From Scatophagus argus (taxonomy: Eukaryota; Chordata; Actinopteri; Scatophagidae), in the NCBI RefSeq assembly GCF_020382885.2, contig NC_058502.1, positions 11,001,950 to 11,065,949 on the forward strand: a stretch of 64,000 nucleotides of DNA, read 5' to 3'. The notes beneath the pieces are model-generated. The model made no database searches. It saw only the letters and a program-made list of their open reading frames with translations, and was not told the origin of the DNA. The position numbers and the translations under genes were made by a program. Each line of letters opens with the position of its first letter. Position 1 is the first letter of the stretch. Shown in pieces: positions 25,001-40,000 of this stretch.

Positions 25001-28000
25001 GGTACTAGTATTGCAATGACAGATTTGAGTTGAAAGCCTGTTACTTGCAGATATGGCAGTTAACATCAACTAAAATATCTCACTGTATTTCAAAAACAAA
25101 CTAAGATTACAAACTATATCCTATGGTGCTGTGGGTGTTTTTAGTTGTATTGATGTGAATTCCCAGTGACAGGATCATCTTTGATTTGCAACTTATCCTG
25201 TCATTGCAGAGTAATTCATTTACAGTACAATCTCTTGTGACTTGTCTATTCCTGGAAACAGGAAACTGCAGTGGCAGACAGTTTTGATCACTCTTAACTC
25301 AATATGCGACCAATTGCATTTGGACAGTGATCTTGATGCAGTAGAATTGACCTTCACAAGGAGACACTAGATTGTCAAGGTGGGACACGGGGATTGACTT
25401 GCTATTAGGCCTGCTTGAAGTAACACTGTCAAGTAACGGTTTATTCAAGTTTAAAATTTTTCCTTTGACAGCAATATCCTGCTCACTGTTCTGTTTATGT
25501 GCACTCTATTGCTGTAGTGCACGCATTTGTTATCTGATGATCAGTGGGAGTGCCACACACACACACACCAATGCAGCATTCCTTCCTGTAATTGGCTATG
25601 GGTACAGCATGTCTTTAAAACTCAAGTCATCTCAGAGTCCTCTGTCTAAACAACTGGAGAGGCTTGAAAAGCCTGTTCCCCTCAGGTCTACAGTCAATTG
25701 CATCTGCTGCTGAAAGCCCCTGGCTTTAATGGGAGAAGGGATCAAATTAAAAGTACACAGTAAAGTACCAAATCAGCATCTTATTGACTGTAGACTTTAT
25801 AGCTGATATTTACTGTATATATTGTAGATATTGCAGAATAGTTGCACACCTCCCTGCAGGGACTGCAGGTAATTTAAGAATCACTGACAAAGAAGCCTGT
25901 TTCTATGCAATAACCTAGAATAACATGTCTTTCTTTCTCTCGGCCCTTTTCAACAGGGCAGGTCAAGTACGTGCTGCCAGCTGCAGCCACCGTCTTCCTC
26001 TTAGATGTTCTTATTACAGTGTCCTTTGTCTGATGGTTTGATGTTACAGCCTTTCATCTCTGAGAGGTGCACACACTCCTGTTGGTGTTATTCTGTCTAG
26101 AACAAATGTTCTTAAACTTGTGCTCAGGACAATGTAATTTTCTGTTTTACAAAAGTTACTACAGTACCTAATTTTAAGGATTTAAAGACCTTAAACCAGG
26201 TTCTGAACAGTAAAATATCCATATGAGAAGGAGCGCCTGCCTTTCCTGGGCCACAGTTAAGGATATTCTCTGTTAAACTGAAGGCATTGTGGCTATAGCT
26301 TGGCTGCAGGCTGTTGAGTTTAAGCTTACTATTGTACTGCTGAGCCAGTAGTGTGTTGAAAAGCTATATTTTTATATAGCGGCTTAACATAATCCCTGAG
26401 ATATAGCCCCAATGACCTGGCCTTATAGCTGCTCTGCTTTGAGAACATCTACAGTGCAGGCTGCAGAGTTAACAGCTACATTTCTTTGCACTGGCTATAA
26501 TTGTCAGTTTGCAATTTTGAGCTGTCACACCAGTCCCAAACCCTGGGAGACAGCTTTGACTTAGCTGATGCTATGATGGAATTAGAAATCTATTGCTGTA
26601 ATAGTGACCCACAGCAGCAGAGGCAGCTCGTCCCACTCTCCTTCCCCAGGGCAATCTCTGCCCTGTCTCAGGTAGGAAGGAAGTGCAATTCAGCATTTGC
26701 TTCTGTCATCCACTCTGATAGACAGAAGGGCAAGTATAGCACATTTCTGTCAAACTTTGTCATCTGCAATTCAGATCGGTACTACTCAGCTCCCTGGTTG
26801 GGTAAAGCTACCTGAGGTAAAGCTATATGGTAAACTGTTGTGCAAATGTTTTTCTGTTTTGAAACAGGCCTGTCAGATTGTTATTGAGCTGTTTAATTTT
26901 GCATGCTGTTGTAGCTATGAATATTTAATGAACTCTCAAGATATCTGGCTGAGCCAAAACAGGGAGTAGGTAATCTTCTCACCTGTCTCTTTCGATAGAC
27001 CACTTAACTTTTTTCCCTTTAATCAAGCTAGCAGAGGATTTACAGTAGTGTTGGGCGCTTTTGTATGAAAAACTACATGTGAAGATGTCTAGTTTACACA
27101 CACAGGTCTAATAATGAAAAGTCAAACTGGACCTGTCATTTTCAGACAGCAATGTTGTGTTCCCAAAGCAGTATGAATATGTAGAGGCATATGAAAATCG
27201 GCCTTATTAGCTTAATTAATTATGGGTTTCTTACATATGAACAGTATTTTAACCCATAAGCAGTGACAGTATGCATTAGGTGGATGAAGGTCAGCAGCAG
27301 AGTGCCAACTCATCTATATCAGGGCCAGCACTGGGTAGTGCTCTGGACCTGGATCATTAACTTTAGTGCTGAAGAGAATTGGCTGTCAGCGTAGGCATTG
27401 TCACCCCTAAGAGTCCACTCCCCTCCCATCAATGTTTCTGTCTCCTCACTCAGTCCTGCTTACTCTCAGCCCACCCCCCCCTCCCTCACTCTGTTGGCTC
27501 TCTTTGACTCTCCAAATATTAACAGGGTCATCTGAATGTCCTACGTTGCTCGGAAGTTGTGATGATGTCAGCTGCCATGCAGGCTCTGAAAGGGTCATTT
27601 ATTCTGGCAACTGATTCAAGTTTAGTTCTCATCTACATACTACAAACAGTTCAACTGTATTATAATTAGGTGACAGGAAAGGAAGTGTTTTGGTGTTGTT
27701 TTTTCTTCTCAAGGTTGGCCCACCACAGAGCTATTAGGTCTTCTATGGCCAGTAATGAACACAGGGGCAGTGTTTATTTATAGCTTTCTGTACTGTAGAT
27801 TACTGACATGGATAACTCACTGCTGACTCGCTCTGTTGATGGGGGATCTTTCATTTACATCCCTATGGAACAAAGAGGTTGATTCAGGTCTTCTGACTCA
27901 GACCACTATCCCTTGCTTCTACCTTCACCTCAAACTTTTTATGGCTGTGTGTTGCTGAGGGATTTTAAAAGAAATGTGTCACCTGCCCACTCAGCCAGTA

Positions 28001-31000
28001 AGCTTCACTAAGATTCATTTGAAGAAGAAAGGGGGGAATAGTCACTTATCTAAAGACTGTTGTCCTTTTTCCTCAGCATACCAAATAGTTCAAAAGCAAC
28101 CCAAATGCTTTGTTTCTGCACCATGGCTCCAGCTGCTCCTCTTGCTCACCCCCCCTTAAGCCCTTTGTGCTTGTGACCCTGCTGACCTGATGTTCCCACC
28201 ATTGCCCCTGTAGGCATAGCCATTCACAGCAGCGTGATGAGAATAGAAAAACCTGACTGTCTAACCTGGTGGTTTAGGACCCAAGCAGCAATAATATATT
28301 TTAACAATTAAACATTTATTCTGGTTCTTGGGCTGCTGCTTTCCTTTTGCAGCACTGTTGCAGTCACTGTGCAGGCATTATATTGTGCTAACACCTGGGA
28401 CACAATGAGGTTCGTTGAGTTCTAGTTGTGCCATTTCCAAGGACGTGTGTTAATATTTCTATTGTTACATCCTTAACAAAGCTCTTGCTTTGTGATGATC
28501 TGTCTATCAGTCTATCCATCTGTCTTTCTGTCTATCTATCTATTTTCACTTTCATGTCAGTGAATTTCACATCAGCAGAATATGAAAATTCTCCCCCGCA
28601 TGTGTATTTTTACATTTACTGTCAATGCTTTAGTTTAAATCTACTTTGTTTCGTTGAATTTGACTCCCAATGTCTCTTATAACTATAAAGATAAATGACA
28701 TCTTGCATAAGGAACGGCTGCATTTTGAGATGCTTGCTGTTAGACAGCTCACTTTTCTATGAATGCTTTCACATATCACTTTCATCATTGACAGCTTCAC
28801 TGAAACAGTCCATTTCTTTTTTGATGGTCCTAAACTAGTCTCTACCATCTGTCAGTCACACACTGACAAACAAATCCAGTGTCTCCAGAGTGGTCTCCTC
28901 CCTCAGAGAGCGCGGCAGGGGTAGTTAGCGTGTGTGTTGAGATAGAGGGATCTGTCACAGTGGTGACAACACTATTTAGCAGTTGGATGGTGTGCGGTGA
29001 AATGGAATTCTGAGAGCTGGAGTGCTTTCTCTGTTGATACAGAGGAATGAGGACTGGGAAACGGATACTATTGTCTACATCCCTTCTAGTTACTGTGGCA
29101 GATATCTTGGTTTTTTATCTGAATGAGCACAATATAGTCACAATGGTTTAGATGGTAGTAACATTTCTGAATCATTGTCAACACTACCCAGTTGCCTTCT
29201 AAGATCACTTTAATACATTTTTTACGTTGTCATAATCTCTCATGCTAAAAGGCTTTGAAAGAGACCTTTTAAGGCCTTGAGATTTTCAATCTTCTTATGT
29301 CAGATCAGTCTAGAAAAATAGTTTTCTCTTTATGCTGAGACCAGAGCAGAACAGGCTCAAAACCCTCATTGTGACCAACAGTCTCTCAGTGTGTTTCCAA
29401 TATGCATTCATACCAACTGCATGCTTGAATAAATTGAATATTCACAGAAACATTTTATGTATGGCATGTGTGTATTGAGGAATTAAACCTTCAACCTAAT
29501 CTCCTAATGTTCGGTGCCTGTACACACACAGATAAAACAGACAGCGGGATTCTCTCTTAATAACATTAAAAAGTTAAACAGATGTGAAATTGTATCACAC
29601 TGTTGCGAGCATCTCTTGGGCTCACAATGGTCATTAAAGCTTCAAAGGCAAAATAAGTTTCAAAATCCATCTGTGATGCAGTCAGAGAGAAGAGAAAACA
29701 GGTGCCAAATATAACACACACACACACAGAACTATAGGGAAATAAGACGCCAATCACAGAGATTTATGATCTTCGCTCTGCTGCCAAGTGCACCAGGATC
29801 CTCTGTCTTGTGTTGTTATTTAACTATCTGCCCCTCTCCCTCCCTCCCACTGTCACCAGATGTTCCTGACAGTATACCTCAGTAATAATGACCAGCATTT
29901 TACTGAGGTTCCTGTTACCCCAGAGACCCTGTGCCGGGACGTGGTGGAGTTGTGCAAGGAGCCGGGGGAGACAGACTGCCACCTGTCCGAGATGTGGCGT
30001 GGATCTGGTGAGTGACGGTGTCAGTCCACCCAGTGTTATCCTTGTCTGTATACACACAATGAGGAACATGTTGTCACGTGTTGTTTTGTTCATGGAATAT
30101 GGCTGTATCCCAAGAGACGGGAATCACTGTGCAGACACTTGTTTGTCTTTTTCTTTTAATTAGAGGGAAATTGCTTTTCTGAAGTGGACCATATATGGAG
30201 ATTAGCTGTGTGGTCAATTGCCTGGTGATTTTTTTATTTATTTTTTTCCCCTGAAAGCCTTATCTCTTTCGGGGCTGCAATGCAAATGAAGCAGAGCCCA
30301 TAATCCTTGTAACAAACATAAGCACCCATACATCTCCCACATCTCTCAGGTGGTGGTAGTGGTGGAGAGGGGGAGGGGGTGTTGCAGAGATTTCATTCCT
30401 TCCCCATTTCCACCATCTCTTGAGAATCATGAGGTATTCAGAATTGGAGTCAGGCTTCGTAGCTGTTTCCATGGTGATGCTGCCATAAGAGCGAAGAAAG
30501 TGCCAATTATTGTGTTTGAGTACTTCCACAAGTAGTCTGAAAAGAAACTGCTAACTGCTGAAAAGATTGTCTCATTTTGCAGCCATTTCTCACTCACTTC
30601 TGACTCTCCTTGAAAACACAGCAGTGCCATTTTGCATTAAATTTAGATGTAATGCTGTTAATAGCTTGCAAATTACAGCCGTTGTTGGTTTGGTTTTCAT
30701 TTTGCTGTCACACCACTATAATAGATCAGTTCCATTGACCTCTACTTCACTGTAATGTGTCAGTCTATTTGTGTAATGAAATGGCCTTAAGCAGGCTGAA
30801 GAAAATGTCTGAGGAATAGCTGATGAGTTCTTTGGCTCAATACCAGCCATAGTAATTTACAACACATCGTTGTTGTTTTCCCCGAAGTCATTGCTCAGAA
30901 AGATCAGCTAGACTTGCTAGTGCTGATAAAACATACACGGTTGGACAGGTTTCACAAAACAAACGTCACATGCACACTTGACCTATATTGGTACTGTCAC

Positions 31001-34000
31001 ATTATGACTTTTACAGTATTGACTTAGCGGATGTGTTTTTACCTCACCCCTGGGTGCTGACGTCTTTTCGTGTTTTCCGTCTCCAGAGCGAGCTGTAGGT
31101 GAGGGGGAGCGGATGCTGGATGTTCTCCAAAGATGGGGACAACACAGGGCAGAGGTGCGCTTCTTTCTGCGTCACAATCGAGCTCCTAGTAGGGAATCAG
31201 GTAGGTGTCCATCTAAAGCACACACCCCAACCATGCACACAATAGACAATGAATGGGAAGCAGGGCTTTTTAAGGCCATTTTCCCTCACATAAGAGACAT
31301 GCAGGCTGACCTCAGAGAAAAGACATTTGACACCAACACAGTAAACTCCAGAGATGCCTGCAGCCTCTAAACATGCCTCTCCTTTGGCATTAAGCATACT
31401 TGAAAGAGAAGTTTACATTAACAGCTTGTTTAAAGCTTAGAATGAACTAGACCACCTCTCCTCTTACCCCACAGAGGTTTTGAAATGGTACTCTTAAGAT
31501 TGCGTTTATCCAGGAAAGGGTTTTATGTTAGTTGGCGTCAAATCCTTGAACAAGCCTTATTTTGTTGTACTATTGCAGGCCAGGCTCAATGCAGGGTGTC
31601 ACTTTGTCATAATCTTGTTAGTTTTCAGTTTTCTTGGGAACACAGAAAACTCTAGTATTTTGGTCGTACGCTATCCTCTCAGCCCCCAGTTACATAACTA
31701 AGTCCTTTTGCCCCTCACGGCTTGAGTCTGGCCCAGGGATTAGATGGCTGTTTTCCCTTCCTGTTATCATAGCCTACTCTTGTTTTCCCACATTGTTAGC
31801 TTATTTCTGCTTAGTCTTTGCAACATAGTTCTATCTTGATTTTTTTTCCCCGTTATTTGTCTATTTTATTTTTTATTTGTGGAAATACTCTACTGTACTT
31901 GGTCCCACCTTAGTATTGATTTAGTTCAGTGGGCTTCCAGATGATGTACAGACATGTTCTTTCTCAGCAGATCAGGGGACAAAATGTATTGTCTGTTGGC
32001 TTGAGCTGGCCAAGTTATCTCTCTCTGCATGTCATAATGTCACTTACGGAGCCTTAGCGTGGTGTCACCAACACTAACCCAGTGCATGTATTTAACATGG
32101 ATACTGTATGTCAAGGGTCATTTAAAACCATTATGCAAGCTAAAGGGCTTTAAAGATGGGATCTGGATTGCCAGACCCCCACCGCCACCACCTCCCCCCA
32201 CCTGTCTAATGCCAGTAGCATGATTGGGTGCAAGTGCATTCATGTACACAGAAAAGCACATCCACACATAGTTTTAGGTCCTACTGCCAGACAGTTATGT
32301 ATTAGGTTAAACCCTGAGATTATTGCAAGTCTCAGAGCACTGATCCCAGTTGTTTCCCAGAGGAGCTAAGATCATTAAGTCTGTTTTGTGTAGCTTTCCA
32401 CTGATCTACACCCTGCTTTGTGGCAAGTCCAGAGAAAGCCATACACCTAGTTGTGTACACTTGTTTGTCAGAGACAGCAACAGATAAAAGGGGAAAAGAA
32501 AGTTCCAGGAAGTTCCTGTCATTTTCACAGCTGACTGTAAAGGCTAGTAGTTGGCTCACTTTGTTGCTTCGTAGTTTGGGCTAAAACAATGCAGTACATT
32601 GGATGTACGTAGGCTGGAGCTCTGATGTCACATGGAATCTTCTGTCACATTGTCAGGAGGGTCAAGAGGCTTGGAGTCAAAGAGGAATGGAGTAAAGGGT
32701 CCCCCAGACAGAAGAATGGAGAATGGGGTGAGTTGCTATGTTTTGTTTTTTTTTTTAGACTGTTTAAAATGTGTCCTGCAGGATGCTTCCATTTTTAAGA
32801 AAAAAAATATATGATATATATAACATTTTATCATATATAAAATATATTTGTTATGGTTTTTCACATTAGCCATACGGTTTCTGAATCTGTGATTTTATTT
32901 ATTGACTTTTGAAGAATAACAAAAACCTGGAATTGTTCTCACTTGCATGGGTGTTTTTGTTTTTTTTGTTTTGTTTTTTTTTTTTGCACCTCAGTGGAAT
33001 CACTTTACTATTACAGTGAGCTTCTGTGGTTCATTGCACATATAGTTTTGATGCATTAGCTCCAAGGCATTTTCATGTGAACTTTCTCACATTCCTATCA
33101 TGTGGATCAGAGAATTTAGTGTTAACAAAAATTCTCTAACCTCTTAAAGTTGTTTCTTTATACTATTCAACAAGCTGATGTGGTGATTTGGAAAAATCAG
33201 CCTGTTTATACAATTATGAATTTGACCTTCTAGAAAATACATTTTCTGGTATATTGTCTGGTTTGGTCTTCTTTTGAACATTTGAATAGGAAGGTAAAGG
33301 GATTTTGATACTTCACTTATCTCCCTACATGTGTTGGCTTTTGGAGAAAAACATTTATCTGTTGCTGCTTTGGCTTTTTTGGCTAAATGTGTTTTCTTTT
33401 GTCCTTTGTCCATCTGCTTATCCCTGCAGGTGGCGACACCCCGCATGGACATGACGCTGGCGGAACTACAAGAGATGGCTGCCAGGCAGCAGCAACAGAT
33501 AGAGGCTCAACAACAGCTCCTTGCTTCCAAGGTGCATTAAAAAGAAGTGCAGGATAAAAGGGAAGATGAGCACTTTTGGAGAGATGGGTGGATACAGGGG
33601 ATGAAGAGGTTAAGTGGTGGAGATGAAAGTAAAAGCCAGAGGAGGAGAGACAGAAAAAGGGAACAAGATTAAAGAGAGCATTATTGGGAGATAGTGGGGA
33701 GATGGTACACAAAACAAAAATGCTGAAACAAGTCTAGTGCACTGGAAATGAAGACTTCAGACAGAGCACATGTGAAGGTTGTGATAGACAGATGAAATGA
33801 ATTGTGGGTGGCTGCAGGTGTAGTGTTTATAATTTGAGAAGCCTGAGACGGCTTTCTGCCTTGAGTTCTCACTGCACGGGACTCATCTAGTATTTGATGA
33901 TCTAATTTCTCCTGCTTAGGACTTGTTTTGGCCTACATTTTTGGGGAAAACGAGTCTGACTGACCTTTTTTTTTTTTTTTTGGTAATTGCTGAGGCACCT

Positions 34001-37000
34001 TAGAATGCCTCTGTCCTTCTCAACCAAGATATGTACAATATAAAGATAACTTTAAAAACATTCTCTTTGTGTCCCTGCTTAGACATGCAACCCAGCAGAT
34101 TGCAAACCTTTATCCTTGACCCACTTTACACATTCCAAACCAAGTAACTATTATACTGCGTGTATGCGAGGATAACAGAGCAAGCCAAGGAATACAATTT
34201 CAAGCAGTCATTGACACAAATAGAGTAAGCAAACAGTCATTTCAGTCTTTCACATCACGTGCAAGTGCATCATGGAGAGTATGTAGTGCTCATCTTAGAG
34301 CCTGTTCGGAATAACATCATCGCGTGTCAGTTCAAGATGTGCTGTTGACTTTTAGAATTTAAGACTATTTACCTTTTCAGAAGGTTTTCCTAACCTCATT
34401 TAACAGGTGAAGAATGTTTTTGTTTGTTTCTGACCTAGTTATGTTCCCTTTTGTCTCTCCAGGAGCAGAGGCTGCGCTACTTGAAACAACAGGAACAGCG
34501 TCAGCAGCAGCAGGCCTCTGAGCAGGAGAAGCTGCAGCGCCTCCGAGAGAACATCGAGAACCAGGAAACTCGGCTCAAGAAGGTCCGGGCCCTCAAGGGC
34601 CAGGTGGAGCAGAAGCGGCTCAGCAATGGCAAACTGGGTAAGCTCATGGACGTAGTGAATTTATGAATGGATGCCTGCTCAAAATCTTGTACGACAGAAA
34701 GCGTGGAAGATTTGGTTCTAATTGATATTCTTCTCACTTCCCTATCTCCATCATCTTCACACGCCTTCTCGCTACCTATTGTTCCCTCTCTCCACCTCTC
34801 ACTCCTCCTTATCCCTCTCCAGTGGAGGAGATAGAACAGATGAACAACCTGTTCCAGCAGAAGCAGAGAGAATTAGTAATGGCTGCGTCCAAAGTGGAGG
34901 AGCTCAACAGACAGCTGGAGGTTCTCAGAAATGGCAAAGTTGACAACTTCCATGACAGCCAGAGCTCTGTGGCTGAACTGGACCGCCTTTACAAGGATCT
35001 ACAGGTGTGCAGAAATAAAATTTGCTCAGTTAGATTCAACACCAAAACCAATTGTAGTTCCAAAGACGGTATTTGTTTTGAAAGTGCCTTAATGTTGAAC
35101 CGACTCTTCTTTTTTTCCTTTTGCCTTATCCTTCTTGGTGGTCAGCTGAGGAACAAGCTCAACCAGGATCAAAACTCCAAGTTGCAGCAGCAGAGGGAGA
35201 GCCTGAACAAGCGTAACCTGGAGGTGGCTTCGATGGACAAACGAATCAATGAGCTTCGAGATCGGCTGTGGAAGAAAAAGGCAGCGTTGCAGCAGAAGGA
35301 GAACTTGCCTGTAAGTATTTTCCCACCACCGCAGGCTAAAAATATTACCATAACCTGAGACAGAATACTGTCATATATCATCTTTTATATTTGATGAAAG
35401 GTGTTCGCATACCTTTAACTGTTATTATGACTTTCTCACAATTTGTCAGGTTGAAATTAGTCATATCTGCAAATAAGTAATGGAAATGATTTGATCAGCG
35501 CTCCCCCTAGTGGCATTATAATAAAGGCTGTTTGTATGTCTCTCCACCTCTGGAAGCCTCCGATACCCTGGCATTCAGAGCTCACCCATGCCACCGTAAG
35601 GCCTTTAACCTCCCTATCTCCTGAGTGGGCAATCCTAACTTTTATCCATCTTTTTCATGCTTTGATCTCTCTCTGTCTGAGATAACTGGTGGGGATTGAT
35701 CGTTGCTTAGATCATGTCACTGAGTTGCATTGGAGTTCCATTTCTTCACTCAGCGGTGTTTTCAGTCCCATTTGGCAGAAACAACTCCTGAAGATGAGAG
35801 ACGAGTAATAAGGGCAGGCCGCGAGGCAGGAATGTTAGGGGAGATTCTATCTTTTCTGGCTGCACCCTTGACAGGAAACGGCACATAACCATTTTACTTA
35901 AGCAAACGACCATCCCACTGAAAAAAAACATTGGATTTTGTAAACATGCTTCATAATATAATACATGATGGGATTCAGCACATATTACACATTAGCAGGC
36001 TGAATAATTCAGTCTTCACTCAAGCTCTAATGGGTGTTAAGGTTTTAGCTCTGAGTCTGCCTGGTGTCTCCCTGCTCCTCAGCTCCTCTTTCCCCTTTCC
36101 TGGAGTTGTTCTGAACATAGATTGCCATGGGATCATAAATGACGCTCAACAGACTAGTGTATGAAACCGCCTGTGAGGAAGGAAAATGAACATGCCACTG
36201 CTTGAGGTTGAATGATTTGTGTAGGGAGAGTGAGGATGCACGAAAACAACACGAAATCATTATAATTGGATTATGGATGATTTTAGGTTTTCATTTTACT
36301 CTGTCCTCTATGCAGTAATTTCTTTGATCATAATCTTTTTTTTTTAAACATAATTAGGGTGTTTCTTTGGCCTTCATCATTAACTTTCTTTCTTCAAAAC
36401 AAATTAAAATTCAGCCAATTAACCTCACAGATTGTTTTTTATTATTCAGTGTTAATTCTTAACTTTGTCCTCTGTGCCATGAAAAATGTTTTTTCTTTGT
36501 TGTCAGTACAAAAAAATATTCTTGTCAGTATGCATCATGCAGTGTTTACTAAGCAAATGCAATGTACAAGATTTTAAGTGGCTTGTAAGTTAAAACATAA
36601 ATAATAAATGTTAAAATGTAGCTTTAACATATCCTTTTGAAGCGCTGCTGCAAGCCATTTAGATAAATGAACAACTTGCACACCATTATAACTTTAAAGA
36701 AACCCAGCTTCTCTTTTGCTGTCCAGTTGTTGGATAATAAAGTAGGAATAGAGAAGGTAGGAACAGAGAAAGGTGTATGTGTGTGTGTGTTTTAGAGATG
36801 ACGGCCTGAATGGGCCCTAGTGAGGAGGTGATTTACCCACACTCTGCCTGGAATCATAATGAGAAGGCCTTTTTCACACCAGCACAAAGACACACTCCAA
36901 CCAAGCTGCTCTCTTCTCCAACCAAACACCAAGTGTCTGGCTGACATCACCCAGCAAGCATGTATAACCATACTGATAGAAGAGAGGTAGTCTGAGGGCT

Positions 37001-40000
37001 GCCAGCCTAGAGTCAACCGGCACCGTCTTAGTCACACAGTTCAGGCAACACTTAGAAAAGCTGAATATTAGTGTAGGAAAAAGGGGTTATTTGGTATTTT
37101 GAACTGTTGTTGTATGTTTGTCCTTTTTGTTTTTTTTGTTTTTTCAAGAATGGCTATCCTGGTAAAGAGAGGGCTTCAAAAGACACTCATCTTCAGGTAA
37201 CTAAACTAGTATCAGAGCTAAACATATGTGTTTTTTTTATTCTTGAGTTTGACTTGGGGCATGAGATTCCATAAGTTCTTTTATTTTTGCTTCAGACCTT
37301 TGATGGGCAAAGTGAGTGAGATGTTCCTTTTGTTTTGAATTGAGTGTCTTAATGTCATCGGCTGAAAGATATGTTTTTGTCCATGGGTTGGGCTATATTT
37401 TGAAAGATGGTTTAAGTACTTGACCAAAGTTTGTAGTGAAAGTTAGTCTGTTTCCTGTTGAAAAGTTTGTAGGTGTTGAAACATAGAGGCATTTAAATTC
37501 TTCTTAAGATGTTATATCTACAACAAGAGTTAATGCTTCAGGAATTCTATAATTAAGCCCACATCTATCCTAGATGCTTTAAAATCAGTGTAAATTAAAA
37601 CTGCACGATGTTCTATTGCAACATCCTATCTTAAAAGCAATGTTAAAATGAGAGGTATTGGCTGTTTAATAAATATTTCATAAGTTGCTGTAATCCAACA
37701 GTTTCTTGTTTTTTTTTTTTTAGGCAATGCAGTTATTTAGTAGTAACTAATTTTGAAGTGAAGATGTCTAAATACCAGTGAGTGGTTCAAGGCAGGGCTC
37801 AGAAGATGGCAATGTTAGTCTCTCATTGAAACATTTTGACCCACTGTAAAATGTCCCACCTTCTTTTGGTAGATTAATAAGTTTTTCATTTATGGACATT
37901 CATTATTTTGAGCCCCTGACCTGCCATCAAGCCCCAACCAGCAGGTCTAAATTTCCACCTGTTGCAGACTTCACTTTAGTGACAATACACCTCCAGTGAG
38001 TGTGTCACTTTAATGACCACTGCTCTAGCACCACCCTCAGGTCAGAAAAATGAAGAAGACTCCGAGCTGGCAATAATAAATCCTTTTGATTTTAGTTATG
38101 ATATGGCCTGCTCTGGTGCCACTCTCAGGCCACAGTTTACATGTTTGCCTCTATACTGGCAAGGATCTATGGATATTAAAGTTGTCTCACCATTTTTCAT
38201 CCATCATACATTCTTATTTTTTGTTATGTAATGAATAGAAAAGAGACAAAAACACACAACAATGAAGGTTAAAAATGAGTGGACCTGTTTTTGGGGGTTT
38301 TTTTGTTTTATTTTTAACATTTTAAAGCTATAGCGAGTTTAGTATGTTTGTTGTAAATTATTTTGGCCATGATAATCATTTTGCCGTCTCTGTGTCTGAA
38401 TAGCAAATCTCTGTCTCTGTCTGTTTCGTTATCCAGCTGCCCTCCGATGGCCAGGCCGGACAGCAGTCAGGTCCGTCACGCGTGGCAGCGGTCGGCCCGT
38501 ACATCCAGTCGTCCACTATGCCCCGGGGCCCAGTGAGGCACGACCTGCTCGTAAAACCATCCTACCCAGACGGCACTGCCACCCTTCCAGCCCACGACCC
38601 GCAGAGTAAGGCCATAAACAGCGCACCATCTGCAGCCTTTCACTTTTTAATTCAAGCCTTTTCCTTTCTGACCCTGACTCAGATCTCTGCTTGGGCCAGC
38701 TTGGCAGCAGGTCTTCTCTAAGTTGAATGATCGCTGAGTCTGCAACGGTCACTCAGCAGCAGAGCTCAGAAATCAAGCTTCACTTGCCAGATCACAAATA
38801 TATAAGGAAACGAGTTAGTAAAGAGTTCTCAGTTACTGTTCCCTGTGTTTCTTTGTATATGTCATCATGGAGTGGGATTTTTTTTTTTAATTGAAATATA
38901 ACAAGACTGTCCTGCCCCCAGCAGAAGCAGAGGAGTCTGGAGCACCTGGTTGTGATGTCACTCTTAGCTCAGAAGGTAGCCAGTTACCTCCTGGATGGTG
39001 TGTTGTGACCTATTATTGCTGAGCGTGAATTATCTTTTTTCTTCTTTCCTAGTATTTTCTGAAAAACATCTGCTTTGCAGTGAGTGAACCAGTGATTTCA
39101 TTGTCACAGTGTGTTTCTCTTTGTCCCATCCTTCATATCGATCTGCTGTAGTCTTGATCATATTTTGGGACTTATTTATACACAAACAAATTAACAGATG
39201 TTTCAGATTAATGCTCTCTATAGTCGTATCCACCCATATTCATACTTGGCATCTTGGGTACAATTCACTGATCTGAGCACCAGTTTACAGAGAGACAGCA
39301 GCAAAATCTGAACTTGATACCTGAAAAAGATTTTGCATTACAAAATACAGACCAATACAGACCATTACAAAATACAGACCAAATAAAATATTCCTTTTTT
39401 ATATATATATATATTCAAGTTTGAGAGATGGTGCAGCGTACGCTGTTGTTCCACCAGCACCATCTTCCCTCTGACTGCAGTAGCATGTGTGCTGTGTAAT
39501 GGATGGTAACAAAGTCTGGCTAAACCAAACCAGAGTAACATATCCAGTTTAAAGATGCTCTTTGTGACATCGTCTGTAAAAATGTGACTATAATTCTTTC
39601 TCATACGCTCAATCTCTAGACTCACTATCTTAGCTCTAAATCAGTTCCCTAGTGGATACAGGGCCAGCAGTACATTTCATGTTATTAAAAATTAATGATC
39701 CAACACCAAAATTAGTCATTACAAAACAAGACCAGAAGGGACCCAACCCATTTCTCTCACTCCTCATCAACCCATGTTTTCTTATTGAAAAGAAACTCCA
39801 CATTCAGGAAGTAAGAGTAACGGGCTTTTCTCAGTCTGTCACGATGTTGCATGCAATTATTTCTGCTTGCTGAGCTGATTTGCAGTATGGAAAGAAGAGA
39901 GAAAGAGTTGGGCGGGGACGTAGGGGAAACTGTTCTTAGTACTGTACACCCATTCCGAGTTCCTCTCCAACAGGGACATTCTGCATAGTATCAGGCAGGC

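Larger units (their letters stand above)
20413..29859 (+). other. tp53bp2: Long first coding intron of tp53bp2
   Basis: About 9.4 kb without a recognised coding exon. It holds simple repeats, a duplicated block (separate entries) and ordinary AT-rich sequence. A donor-like CCCTAAG|GTGAGACC near 24281, preceded by purine-rich sequence, could end an alternative 5' exon but has no independent support. Confidence 0.6.

Noticed and set aside
37296..37311. 16-nt microexon-like segment with AG and GTGAGT borders in tp53bp2
   Set aside because: Length is not a multiple of three and would break the frame with every neighbouring exon tested.
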